A stretch of 64,000 bases of DNA from JADKCZ01 sp963786945. GTDB taxonomy: Bacteria > Myxococcota > Myxococcia > Myxococcales > Anaeromyxobacteraceae. This document shows, piece after piece, positions 10,956 through 19,248 of this stretch (the first letter of the stretch is position 1; the number at the start of each line of letters is the position of its first letter). The notes beneath the pieces were generated by a model, which saw only the letters and a program-made list of their open reading frames with translations, did no database searches and was not told the origin of the DNA. The DNA is taken from positions 868,001 to 932,000 of the forward strand of contig CAWBAO010000005.1 of NCBI GenBank assembly GCA_963786945.1, read 5' to 3'. The translations under genes were made by a program, and so were the position numbers.

Positions 10956-11468
10956 TCAGGTTCCTTCCGTTCCTCCTGGCCCGTCGAGCAGTCCCGCCGG
11001 CGGGTCCACCACGATGCGCTTCGCCTGCAAGTCCACCTCGACGTACGGCGCGAGCGGGATCAACGCCTCGCCGCGCTCGCCGGTCACCACCAGCACGTCC
11101 ACCCCACCGGTCTCGTACAGCCCGGTCACCGTGCCCACCCGCCGGCCCTCCACCGTCACCACCGGCAGGCCCTCGAGGTCGGCCCAGTAGTGGCTCCCCT
11201 CCCCGGCCTCGCCCAGCTCGTCCCGCTCGGCCAGCACCGTGGCCCCGACCAGCCCCTCGGCGGAGGTCCGGTCGGAGATGCCCTCCAGCCGCACCGCCCA
11301 CACCCTCCCCTGCGGCCTCGCCTCCAGCACCGCCAGCTGCCGACGCTGGCCGCCCCGCTCCAGCACCACCTGGCCCAGGCGCGCCAGGCCACCGTCCGTT
11401 CCCCCCACCCCGACGAAGCCCTTCAGCCCCACGGCCCGGACCACCCTGCCGATGGAGACCAGCGCCAC
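10956..11468 (-). CDS. rimM: Ribosome maturation factor RimM
   Basis: Assembly factor for the 30S head, binding S19. At 170 residues it matches the family, with the N-terminal G-R-V-V-R-A-V-G-L-K-G beta-barrel motif and the PRC-barrel second half (Y-W-A-D-L-E-G, then A-L-I-P-L-A-P-Y-V-E-V-D-L). It starts at GTG 11468, four bases after the khpA stop, and is followed closely by trmD, the standard order. Confidence 0.95.
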   Translation of the reverse strand: MALVSIGRVVRAVGLKGFVGVGGTDGGLARLGQVVLERGGQRRQLAVLEARPQGRVWAVRLEGISDRTSAEGLVGATVLAERDELGEAGEGSHYWADLEGLPVVTVEGRRVGTVTGLYETGGVDVLVVTGERGEALIPLAPYVEVDLQAKRIVVDPPAGLLDGPGGTEGT

Positions 11469-11471
11469 GGC

Positions 11472-11702
11472 TCAGTCGAGGATGTCGAGCACCGCGCGCC
11501 GGCCGTTCAGGCGGGCCGCGGTGTCGAGGACGGTGCGGAAGGCCTTGGCGGTCCGGCCGCCGCGCCCGATGACGCGCCCCAGGTCGTCGGGGGCCACCGT
11601 GAGCTCGAAGACCGTCGAGCGATCGCGCTCGATGGTCTCCACGGTCACGGCGCCCTTGTCTTCGACGAGCTCACGGGCGAGCCAGAGGACGAGGTCGCGC
11701 AC
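11472..11702 (-). CDS. khpA: KH-domain RNA-binding protein KhpA
   Basis: A 76-residue single KH domain. The RNA-binding G-x-x-G loop is visible as I-G-R-G-G-R-T-A-K-A, with the following helix A-F-R-T-V-L. In bacteria where it has been studied, KhpA pairs with KhpB/Jag and binds many transcripts. The position between rpsP and rimM is the conserved one. It starts at GTG 11702. Confidence 0.92.
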   Translation of the reverse strand: MRDLVLWLARELVEDKGAVTVETIERDRSTVFELTVAPDDLGRVIGRGGRTAKAFRTVLDTAARLNGRRAVLDILD

Positions 11703-11717
11703 CGGCGAGCCCCGGCC

Positions 11718-11978
11718 CTACTTCACCGCCGCGGGCTTGGCCAGCTTGGCCCGCTTCAGGAGCATCGCCACCGTCTGGCTGGGGCGCGCCCCGGCGGCCA
11801 GCCAGTGCTGGACCCGCTCGGCCTTGAACTGGATCAGCGCCGGCTTGCGCGTCGGGTCGTACATCCCGACGTCCTCGAGGTACTTGCCGTCGCGCGGCTT
11901 GCGCGAGTCGGTCGCCACCACGTGATAGAAGGGCGCCTTGTGCGTCCCCGCACGCGACAGCCGCAGAACAACCGCCAT
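11718..11978 (-). CDS. rpsP: Ribosomal protein S16
   Basis: Small-subunit assembly protein, 86 residues, starting M-A-V-V-L-R-L-S-R-A-G. It contains the conserved P-F-Y-H-V-V-A-T-D-S-R and R-D-G-K-Y-L-E-D-V-G segments. The start is ATG 11978, preceded by GAGGTT; a longer in-frame ORF upstream lacks homology. It opens the rpsP-khpA-rimM-trmD-rplS series 49 bases after rplQ, so it may be read through from the alpha operon. Confidence 0.97.
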   Translation of the reverse strand: MAVVLRLSRAGTHKAPFYHVVATDSRKPRDGKYLEDVGMYDPTRKPALIQFKAERVQHWLAAGARPSQTVAMLLKRAKLAKPAAVK

Positions 11979-12027
11979 GTGAACCTCACTCCTCGGGCCC
12001 GCGTCGGCGGGCACCGAATAACGACCG

Positions 12028-12474
12028 CTACTCCGCGGCCTTCTTGGTCTTGGCCTTCGCGCCCTTGGTCTCGCCCTTGGACTCGCCCTTGGTCTCGCCC
12101 TCGGGCTCGGCCGCCGGGGTCCGCTCGACCAGCTCGATCACCGCCATCTCGGCGTTGTCCCCGGCGCGGCGCCCCACCCGGATGATGCGGGTGTAGCCGC
12201 CCGGCCGGGCCTTGAACCGCTCGGCGATGGGGCCGAACAGCTTCGCCAGCACCTCGACGTCCTTGATGTCGCGGTTGGCGAGGCGCCGGGCGTGCGGGGT
12301 CGCCCGCTTGGCCATCGAGATCGCCTTGTCGGCGATCCGCTTCAGCTCCTTGGCCTTGGGCGTGGTGGTGACGATCTTCTCGTGCCGGATCAGCGAGGTC
12401 ACCATGTTCCTGAACATGGCCGTGCGGTGCTCGGTGGTGCGATCGAGGCGACGGCCGACAATCCGATGCTTCAT
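12028..12474 (-). CDS. rplQ: Ribosomal protein L17 with acidic/Lys-rich tail
   Basis: Large-subunit protein near the exit tunnel. The core M-K-H-R, R-T-A-M-F-R-N-M-V-T-S-L, and G-G-Y-T-R-I-I-R, with R-A-G-D-N-A-E-M-A, is standard. The 148-residue length exceeds the usual ~120-127 because of a C-terminal extension with repeated G-E-S/T-K-G units followed by a Lys-rich end. It follows rpoA directly, as in nearly all bacteria. Confidence 0.97.
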   Translation of the reverse strand: MKHRIVGRRLDRTTEHRTAMFRNMVTSLIRHEKIVTTTPKAKELKRIADKAISMAKRATPHARRLANRDIKDVEVLAKLFGPIAERFKARPGGYTRIIRVGRRAGDNAEMAVIELVERTPAAEPEGETKGESKGETKGAKAKTKKAAE

Positions 12475-12501
12475 CTGGTTCTTCCTTTCGGAGCCGCGGC
12501 G

Positions 12502-13522
12502 CTAGACCTTCGGCGCGACCGGGGCGGTCTTCGGCGGCCAGTTCTCGAGCTTCATCCCGAGCGAGAGGCCCATCTCGGCGAGGATTTCCTTGATCTCCTT
12601 CAGCGACTTGCGGCCGAAGTTCTTGGTCTTCAGCATCTCGGCCTCGGTCTTCTGCACCAGGTCGCCGATGGTCTTGATGTTGGCGTTCTGCAGGCAGTTG
12701 GCGCTGCGCACCGAGAGCTCGAGCTCGTCCACCGAGCGGAAGAGGTTCTCGTTGAGCTTGTGCTCCTCCACCGGCTTCACCTCCTCGACGGGCTCCTCGG
12801 TCTCGTCGAAGTTGATGAAGATGGAGAGCTGCTCCTTGATGATCTTGGCCGCGAAGGCCACCGCGTCGGCCGGGGTCACCGAGCCGTCGGTCCAGACCTC
12901 GAGCGTCAGCTTGTCGTAGTCGGTCTGCTGGCCGACGCGGGCGTTGGTGACCTGGTAGTTGACCTTGCGGATGGGCGCTGAACAGCGCGTCGATGGGGAT
13001 GGTGCCCAGCGGGGCGCCCGGCACCTTGTTCTTGTCGGCGGAGACGTAGCCGCGGCCGCGGCGGGCGGTCATCTCCATGCGGACGCGGCCGCCCTCGCTG
13101 ATGGTGAGGATGTGGTGCCCCGGGTTGAGCACCTCGACCTGGCCGTCGGTGATGATGTCGCCGGCCTTGATCTCCTTGGGGCCGTCGGCCTCGATGCGGA
13201 TCGTCTTCACCTCGTTGGTGTGGATCTGGAGCAGGACTTCCTTGAGGTTGAGGATGATGTCGGTGACGTCCTCGGCGACCTCGGGGATGGTCATGAACTC
13301 GTGCTCCACCCCCTCGATCTTGATCGAGGTGATGGCGGCGCCCTGCAGGCTGGAGAGGAGCACGCGGCGCAGCGCGTTGCCGAGCGTGATGCCGAAGCCG
13401 CGCTCCAGCGGCTCGGCCACGAACTTCCCGTAGGTGTTGGAGAGGGACTCCTGGTCGATGGTCAAGCCGCGGGGCTTGATGAGATCGCGCCAGTTCTTGG
13501 TGGTGATCGCGTCGGACGCCAT
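12502..13522 (-). CDS. rpoA: RNA polymerase alpha subunit (one frame break near 12976)
   Basis: Alpha subunit, assembling RNA polymerase through its N-terminal domain and contacting DNA and activators through its C-terminal domain. From ATG 13522 the N-terminal domain reads normally (L-E-R-G-F-G-I-T-L-G-N-A-L-R-R, then the G-R-G-Y-V region) until I-D-A-L-F-S. The frame then breaks: the expected P-I-R-K-V-N-Y continues one frame over, and the C-terminal domain (E-L-E-L-S-V-R-S, N-C-L, G-R-K-S-L-K-E-I) ends at 12502. One extra base at about 12976 explains it, giving 339 residues. Because rpoA is essential, a sequencing indel is the simplest reading. Confidence 0.96.
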
Positions 13523-13655
13523 GGGCTGTCTCCTCTGCCGCCGCCCCCGCCCCGGCACCGCCCAGCCAGGCGGATCGAGGCACCGTGGGACGCGCGGCCG
13601 TTGACGGCGCGGACCCGGCCTCGGCCGCGCCCGCGTCGTGTTGGAACGGCTGCGG

Positions 13656-14282
13656 CTACTTCGAGTACAGCTCGACGATGAGCTGCTCCTGGATGGGCAT
13701 GGTGATGTCCTCGCGCGCCGGCGAGGTCTTCACGGTGCCCTTCTGGGCGGCCTTGTCGAGCTCCAGCCAGGCCGGCACGCCGCGCCGGTCCACCGCCTCG
13801 AGCGCCTCGACGATGCGGGCCACCTTCTTCGAGCGCTCCTTCAGCTCGACCACGTCGCCGACCCGGCACACGTAGCTGGCGATGTTGACCTTGCGGCCGT
13901 TCACCTTGAAGTGGCCGTGGCGGACCAGCTGCCGGGCCTCGTTGCGGGTGTCGGCGAAGCCCATGCGGAAGACCACGTTGTCGAGCCGGAGCTCGAGGGC
14001 CTGCAGCAGGTTCTCGCCGGTCTTGCCCTTGGAGGCCGCGGCGTTGGCGTAGGCGTGACGGAAGCCGGCCTCGAGGAGGCCGTACATCCGCTTCACCTTC
14101 TGCTTCTCGCGGAGCTGCACGCCGTACTCGGAGAACTTCACGCGCCCCTGGCCGTGCTGGCCGGGCGGGTACGGGCGGCGCTCGATGGCGCACTTGTCCG
14201 TGTAGCAGCGGTCGCCCTTGAGGTACATCTTCAGATTTTCCCGGCGGCAGAGCCGGCAGACGCTTTCGCAGTAACGAGCCAC
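13656..14282 (-). CDS. rpsD: Ribosomal protein S4, zinc-binding form
   Basis: Primary 16S rRNA-binding assembly protein and, in many bacteria, repressor of the alpha operon. The 208-residue protein starts at GTG 14282 behind AGGAG. The N-terminus carries four cysteines (C-x3-C-x2-C, then C within G-D-R-C-Y), the zinc-binding type. The S4 RNA-binding domain shows L-E-L-R-L-D-N-V-V-F-R and R-Q-L-V-R-H-G-H-F-V/K-V-N-G. It is followed after 133 bases by rpoA. Confidence 0.97.
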   Translation of the reverse strand: MARYCESVCRLCRRENLKMYLKGDRCYTDKCAIERRPYPPGQHGQGRVKFSEYGVQLREKQKVKRMYGLLEAGFRHAYANAAASKGKTGENLLQALELRLDNVVFRMGFADTRNEARQLVRHGHFKVNGRKVNIASYVCRVGDVVELKERSKKVARIVEALEAVDRRGVPAWLELDKAAQKGTVKTSPAREDITMPIQEQLIVELYSK

Positions 14283-14295
14283 GGTGTTCTCCTGA

Positions 14296-14808
14296 TCAGA
14301 CGCGACGGCGCTTGGGCGGCCGGCAGCCGTTGTGCGGGATCGGGGTGACGTCCCGGATGAGCGAGATCTTGAGGCCGGCGGCGGCCAGCGCGCGGAGCGC
14401 CGACTCGCGGCCCGCACCCGGGCCCGTCACGACCACCGACACGCTCTTCAGGCCGTGCTCCATGGCCTTGGCGGCGGCGTCCCCGGCCGCGACCTGGGCC
14501 GCGAAGGGGGTCGACTTGCGCGAGCCCTTGAAGCCGCGGGCCCCGGCGCTCGACCAGGAGATGACGTTCCCGGTGGCGTCGGTGATGGTGATCATCGTGT
14601 TGTTGAAGCTCGCGGCGATGTGCACGATGCCGCTGGCGATGTTCTTCTTGACCCGCTTCTTCCCCTTCTTCGGGGTGACGGGCGACGCGGTGATGGGCTC
14701 GATGCCACCCAGGTTCGGCACCGAGGGCGTGCTCTCCTCGGCCTTGGGCGCCGCGGCCACTTCCGGCTTCTTGGCGGGCTTCTCGGTCGTCTGCTTCTCG
14801 TCGGCCAC
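14296..14808 (-). CDS. rpsK: Ribosomal protein S11 with long N-terminal extension
   Basis: Platform protein of the 30S subunit. The core (G-I-V-H-I-A-A-S-F-N-N-T, G-A-R-G-F-K-G-S-R-K-S-T-P, P-H-N-G-C-R-P-P-K-R-R-R-V at the C-terminus) is canonical. The protein is 170 residues against a usual ~129, because of about 45 extra N-terminal residues rich in Lys, Glu, Ala and Pro. An internal start would remove it, but the ATG at 14808 is preceded by GGAGAACG. Confidence 0.96.
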   Translation of the reverse strand: MADEKQTTEKPAKKPEVAAAPKAEESTPSVPNLGGIEPITASPVTPKKGKKRVKKNIASGIVHIAASFNNTMITITDATGNVISWSSAGARGFKGSRKSTPFAAQVAAGDAAAKAMEHGLKSVSVVVTGPGAGRESALRALAAAGLKISLIRDVTPIPHNGCRPPKRRRV

Positions 14809-14838
14809 TCGTCGTTCTCCGATGATGGAAAGGCGCCG

Positions 14839-15228
14839 CTACTTGGGCGCCGGCGCCGCGGTGGGGGCCTTGCGGACCAGCCCCTTCTTCGGGCCCTTGC
14901 GCGTGCGGGCGTTGGTGTGGGTGCGCTGGCCGCGGACCGGCAGCCCCTTGCGGTGACGCAGGCCCCGGTAGCAGCCGAGGTCCATGAGCCGCTTGATGTT
15001 CATCGAGATCTCGCGGCGGAGGTCACCCTCCACCTTGAGCGACTGCTCGATGGCCTCGCGGATGCGCCGGACCTCGTCGTCCGTCAGGTCCTTGGTGCGG
15101 GTGGCCACGTCGACCTTGGCGCGGTCGAGCAGCGCCGCAGCCGTGGTCCGGCCGATTCCGTAGATGTACTGCAGGCTGACCTCGATCCGCTTTTCGCGGG
15201 GCAGGTCGACGCCGGCGATGCGAGCCAT
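14839..15228 (-). CDS. rpsM: Ribosomal protein S13
   Basis: 30S head protein contacting P-site tRNA and the B1 intersubunit bridges. The 129-residue protein shows M-A-R-I-A-G-V-D-L-P, Y-I-Y-G-I-G-R-T and the C-terminal R-G-L-R-H-R-K-G-L-P-V-R-G-Q-R-T-H-T-N-A-R-T-R with a short extra Ala/Pro tail. It begins the S13-S11-S4-alpha-L17 block right after rpmJ. Confidence 0.97.
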   Translation of the reverse strand: MARIAGVDLPREKRIEVSLQYIYGIGRTTAAALLDRAKVDVATRTKDLTDDEVRRIREAIEQSLKVEGDLRREISMNIKRLMDLGCYRGLRHRKGLPVRGQRTHTNARTRKGPKKGLVRKAPTAAPAPK

Positions 15229-15255
15229 TCGTCTGTTCTCCAGTCTCGCGCCGGG

Positions 15256-15372
15256 CTAGCCCTGGCGCTGCTTGTGACGGGGGTTGGCCGGGCAGATGAT
15301 CCGCACGGTGCCCTTGCGCTTGATGACCTTGCACTTGTCGCAAATCTTCTTGACCGACGCGCGGACCTTCAT
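15256..15372 (-). CDS. rpmJ: Ribosomal protein L36, zinc-binding form
   Basis: A 38-residue gene. It reads M-K-V-R-A-S-V-K-K-I-C-D-K-C, then I-I-C-P-A-N-P-R-H-K-Q-R-Q-G. The C-x2-C, C and H residues form the zinc ribbon of the C+ type. GGGAGG lies 6 bases before the ATG at 15372. infA, which commonly precedes it, is absent: the gene upstream is map, 227 bases away. Confidence 0.97.
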   Translation of the reverse strand: MKVRASVKKICDKCKVIKRKGTVRIICPANPRHKQRQG

Positions 15373-15408
15373 GACCGACGCCTCCCTGGACTGCGCCATC
15401 TAAAGACG

Positions 15409-15434
15409 AAAACCCCGCCGCGGCTTCCGGCGGG
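15409..15434 (-). terminator. Terminator-like hairpin in the rpmJ leader
   Basis: Read on the minus strand, a perfect 7-bp GC stem (15428-15434 with 15414-15420) with a 7-nt loop is followed by GTTTTCGTCTTT. It lies downstream of the putative alpha-operon promoter and 37 bases before rpmJ. It could end read-through from the spc operon or act as an attenuator. Confidence 0.6.
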
Positions 15435-15535
15435 ACCGGCGGTGAGAGCCTCCGCGCTCTCGGCACCAAACCGCCCGAAATTCTCCGGGATTTCCCGGAC
15501 GAGCCGCGACCTTCACGCGGCGTTGCGGAGGCGGC

Positions 15536-15564
15536 TCTTTAACACACGGCTTTTTCAGGTGCAA
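15536..15564 (-). promoter_or_regulatory. Putative sigma-70 promoter of the alpha operon (rpmJ-rpsM-rpsK-rpsD-rpoA-rplQ)
   Basis: TTGCAC at 15559-15564 and TAAAGA at 15536-15541, spaced 17 bp, on the minus strand in an unusually AT-rich patch just after the map stop codon. The leader to rpmJ would be about 155 bases. Confidence 0.55.
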
Positions 15565-15599
15565 GCGACGGCGCCGGCCCTGGAATCAGCCGCTCCGGC

Positions 15600-16406
15600 T
15601 CAGCTCGTGCCGCCGCCTGCCTCCGAAGGGGCAACTGGAGGCAAGGTCAGGATTTCCGGACCATTTTCCGTGATGAGCACGGTGTGCTCGAAATGTGCCG
15701 ACAGGCTGCCGTCGACCGTGAACGCGGTCCAGCCGTCGTCCCGCGTGTCGACCTCGCAGCGCCCCGAGTTGATCATCGGCTCGATGGCCAGGGCCATCCC
15801 CGCCCGCAGCCGGGGCCCCGTGCCCGGGGTGCCGAAGTTGGGGATCTGGGGCGGCTCGTGGAGCCGGCGGCCGATCCCATGGCCGACGAAGTCACGCACC
15901 ACCGAGAACCCTGCCGGCTCGACGCAGCGCTGCACCGCGGCGCCCAGGTCGCCGACCCGCCGGTCCGGCCGGGCCTCCTCGATGGCCGCGGCCAGCGCCC
16001 GGCGGGTGATCTCGAGCAGCCGGCGCGCCTCGTCGCCCACCTCGCCCACCGCCACGGTGATGGCGGCGTCGCCGTAGAAGCCGTCCAGCACCACGCCGAA
16101 GTCGAGGCCGATGACGTCGCCCTCGCGCAGCACCCGGCCCGCCGAGGGGATGCCGTGCACCACCTCGTCGTTCACCGAGGCGCAGAGCGACGCCGGGTAG
16201 CCGTGGTAGCCCTTGAAGGCCGGCTCGGCGCCGCGCCGGCGCGCGCCGGCCTCGGCCAGGGCGTCGAGCTCGAGCGTCGTGACTCCGGGTGACACGGCGG
16301 CGCGAAGCTCGGCCAGCACCTCGGCCACCACGCGGCAGGCGGCCCGCAAGCGCACCGCCTCGTCGGGGGCCTTCACGGCGATGCGTTCGCTGGAGCGCGC
16401 GTCCAT
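15600..16406 (-). CDS. map: Methionine aminopeptidase, type I
   Basis: Removes N-terminal methionine from nascent proteins. The 268-residue enzyme shows the dinuclear metal-site residues of the pita-bread fold: His in V-V-H-G-I-P, Asp in G-L-D-F-G and G-F-Y-G-D-A-A, His in G-H-G-I-G, Glu in I-E-P-M-I and Glu in T-E-N-G. There is no N-terminal zinc-finger extension. It follows adk by 18 bases as the last gene of the spc-type cluster before the alpha-operon promoter. Confidence 0.97.
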   Translation of the reverse strand: MDARSSERIAVKAPDEAVRLRAACRVVAEVLAELRAAVSPGVTTLELDALAEAGARRRGAEPAFKGYHGYPASLCASVNDEVVHGIPSAGRVLREGDVIGLDFGVVLDGFYGDAAITVAVGEVGDEARRLLEITRRALAAAIEEARPDRRVGDLGAAVQRCVEPAGFSVVRDFVGHGIGRRLHEPPQIPNFGTPGTGPRLRAGMALAIEPMINSGRCEVDTRDDGWTAFTVDGSLSAHFEHTVLITENGPEILTLPPVAPSEAGGGTS

Positions 16407-16424
16407 TGACTTTTGGTGAACGGC

Positions 16425-17069
16425 CTAGCGGCCGAGCCGGCGGCGGGTCTCGGCCAGGATGGCGTCGGGGGCGCCGAGCCCGTCGAGCTCGACCACCAGC
16501 CCGCGCCCGGCGTAGTACGCCTTGAGCGGCGCCGTCTTGGCGGCGTACTCCTGCATGCGGCGGCGGACGTTCTCCGGCTTGTCGTCCTCGCGCTGCACCA
16601 GCCCCGTCCCGTCCTGGTCGCAGACCCCCACCCGCCGGGGCGGGTTCTGGACCAGGTGGTAGACCGCCCCGCAGGCGGGGCAGGAGCGGCGACCGCCGAT
16701 GCGGTCGACCAGCGCCTGCTCCGACACCTCGTAGGAGAGCGCCCGGCCCACGGTCCGACCCAGCCGCGCCAGCAGGCCGTCGAGGTGCTCGGCCTGCCCC
16801 ACCGTCCGCGGGTAGCCGTCGAGGATGCAGCCCCCCATGACGTCGGCGCGGGCCAGCCGCTCGTCGACCATGGCGTTGGTGATGTCGTCGGTGACCAGGC
16901 CGCCCGAGTCCATGATGGCCTGGACCTTCCTGCCGATCTCGGTCCCGCGCGCCTTGTGGTCGCGGAACATGTCGCCGGTGGAGATGTGCGGGATGGAGAG
17001 GGCCGCGGCCAGCAGCTTGGCCTGCGTCCCCTTCCCGGCGCCGGGTGGTCCGAGCAGGATCAGGATCAC
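16425..17069 (-). CDS. adk: Adenylate kinase
   Basis: Interconverts ATP + AMP and 2 ADP in the cytoplasm. The 214-residue enzyme starts at GTG 17069 with the P-loop G-P-P-G-A-G-K-G-T. AMP-binding residues lie in S-T-G-D-M-F-R, with G-C-I-L-D-G-Y-P-R-T next. The LID domain is the long type, with C-P-A-C and a later C-x2-D that together form a zinc site. A GAGGGGG Shine-Dalgarno precedes the start. secY lies immediately upstream. Confidence 0.97.
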   Translation of the reverse strand: MILILLGPPGAGKGTQAKLLAAALSIPHISTGDMFRDHKARGTEIGRKVQAIMDSGGLVTDDITNAMVDERLARADVMGGCILDGYPRTVGQAEHLDGLLARLGRTVGRALSYEVSEQALVDRIGGRRSCPACGAVYHLVQNPPRRVGVCDQDGTGLVQREDDKPENVRRRMQEYAAKTAPLKAYYAGRGLVVELDGLGAPDAILAETRRRLGR

Positions 17070-17116
17070 GTGTTCCCCCTCGCGGTGGGCCGGGGCCCGG
17101 AGCGGCCCCGGGTGGA

Positions 17117-18453
17117 TCAGGCGCTGGCGGGCTGGTCGGCCCCGAGGCGGCGGCCGCGGATGCGGGGGCCGCGAGGCCCGGTGAACCCCTCGTAGTGCCG
17201 GGTGATGAGGTGCCCCTCGATCTGCTGCACGGTGTCGAGGGCCACGCCGACCACGATGAGCAGCGAGGTGCCGCCGAAGTAGAAGGTGACGCCGAACTCG
17301 TTGGTGATGATGGTCGGCAGCACGCAGATGGCCGACAGGTACATCGCCCCGCCGAAGGTGATGCGGGAGAGGACGTGGTCGATGTAGGTGGCGGTGCTCT
17401 TGCCCGGCCGGATGCCCGGGATGTAGCCGCCGTTCTTCTTGAGGTTGTCGGCCACGTCGACCGGGTTGAAGGTCACCGCGGTGTAGAAGTAGGCGAAGAA
17501 GATGATCAGCCCGACGTAGATGACGTTGTAGATCCAGGTGCCCGGGGCCAGCGCCGTCTGCAGGGCGCCGAGGAACGGGAACCAGCCGGCCAGCGTGGCG
17601 GGGAAGAGCAGCAGCGAGCTGGCGAAGATGGGCGGGATGACGCCCGAGGTGTTGACCTTGAGCGGCAGGTGCGTCGACTGCCCGCCGTAGGCCTTCCGGC
17701 CCACCACCCGCTTGGCGTACTGGATGGGGATGCGGCGCTGGCCGCGCTCCACGAAGACGATGACGCCGATGACCACCATCATCACGATGCCGAGGATGAG
17801 CAGGCCGAGCTCGGTCACCTGCGAGCCGGGGGCCCGGTAGGCCATGAAGGTCTGGTAGGCGGCGGCCGGGACGCGGGCCACGATGCCGGCGAAGATCACC
17901 AGCGAGATGCCGTTGCCGATGCCCCGCTCGGTGATCTGCTCGCCCATCCACATGATGAAGGCCGTGCCGGCGGCCAGCGAGACCATGGTCAGGAGCCGGA
18001 AGCCCCAGCCGGGCTCGGCGACCACCGAGAGCCCGGTCGAGTCACGCAGCGTCTCCAGGTAGGTGGAGATGCCGTACCCCTGGATGGCCGAGAGCACCAC
18101 CGTGCCGTAGCGGGTGTACTGCGTGATCTTGCGACGGCCGAGCTCCCCTTCCTTGTTCAGCTTCTCCAGGGCCGGCACCACCACCGTGAGGAGCTGGAGG
18201 ATGATGGAGGCCGAGACGTACGGCATGATGCCGAGGGCGAAGATCGAGAGCTGCTCGAGCGCGCCGCCAGAGAAGAAGTTGAGCAGCCCGAGCAGGCTGC
18301 CCTGGCGAGACCACCCGCCGCATGGCGATGCGGTCCACGCCCGGGCGTGGTCACGAAGATGCCGAGCCGGTAGACGGCCAGCATCCCGAGCGAGAAGAGC
18401 AGCCGCTTCCGCAGCTCGGGAATCCGGAAGATGTTGGTCAGCCCGCTCGCCAT
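17117..18453 (-). CDS. secY: Preprotein translocase channel SecY (two frame breaks near 18308 and 18341)
   Basis: Central pore of the Sec translocon with ten transmembrane helices. The N-terminus (from ATG 18453) reads I-P-E-L-R-K-R-L-L-F and helix 1. The frame is then broken twice. After T-T-P-G the sequence continues V-D-R-I-A-M-R-R-V-V in a second frame. From R-Q-G-S-L-L-G-L-L-N-F-F-S-G-G-A it runs in a third frame to 17117. One extra C near 18340-18342 and one extra A at about 18308 account for both, giving 444 residues. All later signatures (R-G-I-G-N-G-I-S, N-T-S-G-V-I-P-P-I-F-A) are intact. SecY is essential, so errors in the sequence are far likelier than a broken gene. Confidence 0.96.
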
Positions 18454-18478
18454 TCGGATCCCCTCTCCTCGCCGGGTG

Positions 18479-18976
18479 CTACGCCTTCGCCGCTGCGGCC
18501 TTCTTCGCCGCCTTGGCCTTCTCGTGGCTGGTCACCGGCGCCGGGACCAGCTCGACCGAGCCGCCAGCCTTCTCGATGACGGCGCGCGCGCCGCTGGTGA
18601 CCCGCTCCACCTTGACCACGACCTTGCTGGTGAGCTCGCCGCTGCCGAGCACCACCACCCCGTCGAAGCGGCCGCGCACCAGCCGGGCCGCCTTGAGGGC
18701 CGCCTCGTCGACCACGCCGGTGAGCCCCTCCAGGTCGCCGACCTGGACCTCCGCCCACTCGCGGCGGAGGACGTTCTTGAACCCGAACTTGGGGAGGCGC
18801 CGCTGGAGGGGCATCTGCCCGCCCTCGAAGCCGGCGAAGCGCTTGTTGCCGGAGCGGGCCTTCTGGCCCTTGCCGCCGCGGCCGGCCGTCTTGCCGAGGC
18901 CGGAGCCCTGGCCACGGCCGACGCGCTTGCGGACCTTGGTGGCGCCCTTGGGCACCTTCAGCGAATTGAGCGACAT
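18479..18976 (-). CDS. rplO: Ribosomal protein L15
   Basis: Late-assembling 50S protein, 165 residues. The N-terminal Gly-rich R-V-G-R-G-Q-G-S-G-L-G-K-T-A-G-R-G-G-K-G-Q sits in the rRNA core; G-F-E-G-G-Q-M-P-L-Q-R-R-L-P-K-F-G-F follows. The Ala/Lys-rich C-terminal tail adds about 15 residues. The start ATG 18976 was chosen over an in-frame upstream ATG because of GGAGAACCCCCG just before it. Confidence 0.97.
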   Translation of the reverse strand: MSLNSLKVPKGATKVRKRVGRGQGSGLGKTAGRGGKGQKARSGNKRFAGFEGGQMPLQRRLPKFGFKNVLRREWAEVQVGDLEGLTGVVDEAALKAARLVRGRFDGVVVLGSGELTSKVVVKVERVTSGARAVIEKAGGSVELVPAPVTSHEKAKAAKKAAAAKA

Positions 18977-19006
18977 CGGGGGTTCTCCTTCTATCACGGG
19001 GTCGCG

Positions 19007-19240
19007 CTAGGAGCGCGCCGCCGCCTTCTTGCGGGCCTTGCGGCCGGCGGGAGCGGGAGCATCGACGCGCTCCCACTCGACCAGGTAGGACACCTTGGAG
19101 ATCATCCCCATGGTCTGGGGCGTGTCGGGGAGGACCTTCACCGAGTTGGTCTTCTTGAGCCCGAGCCCCTCGACCGTGGTGCGGTGGGACGCCGTGATTC
19201 CGGCCAGCCCCTTGACCAGCTTGACCTTGATGGCAGCCAT
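19007..19240 (-). CDS. rpmD: Ribosomal protein L30
   Basis: A 77-residue L30 with the core K-V-K-L-V-K-G-L-A-G and H-R-T-T-V-E-G-L-G-L-K-K-T-N-S-V-K. It is longer than the usual ~60 because of a C-terminal Ala/Lys/Arg tail. It starts at ATG 19240 and lies between rpsE and rplO. Confidence 0.96.
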   Translation of the reverse strand: MAAIKVKLVKGLAGITASHRTTVEGLGLKKTNSVKVLPDTPQTMGMISKVSYLVEWERVDAPAPAGRKARKKAAARS

Positions 19241-19248
19241 GGTTGCTC

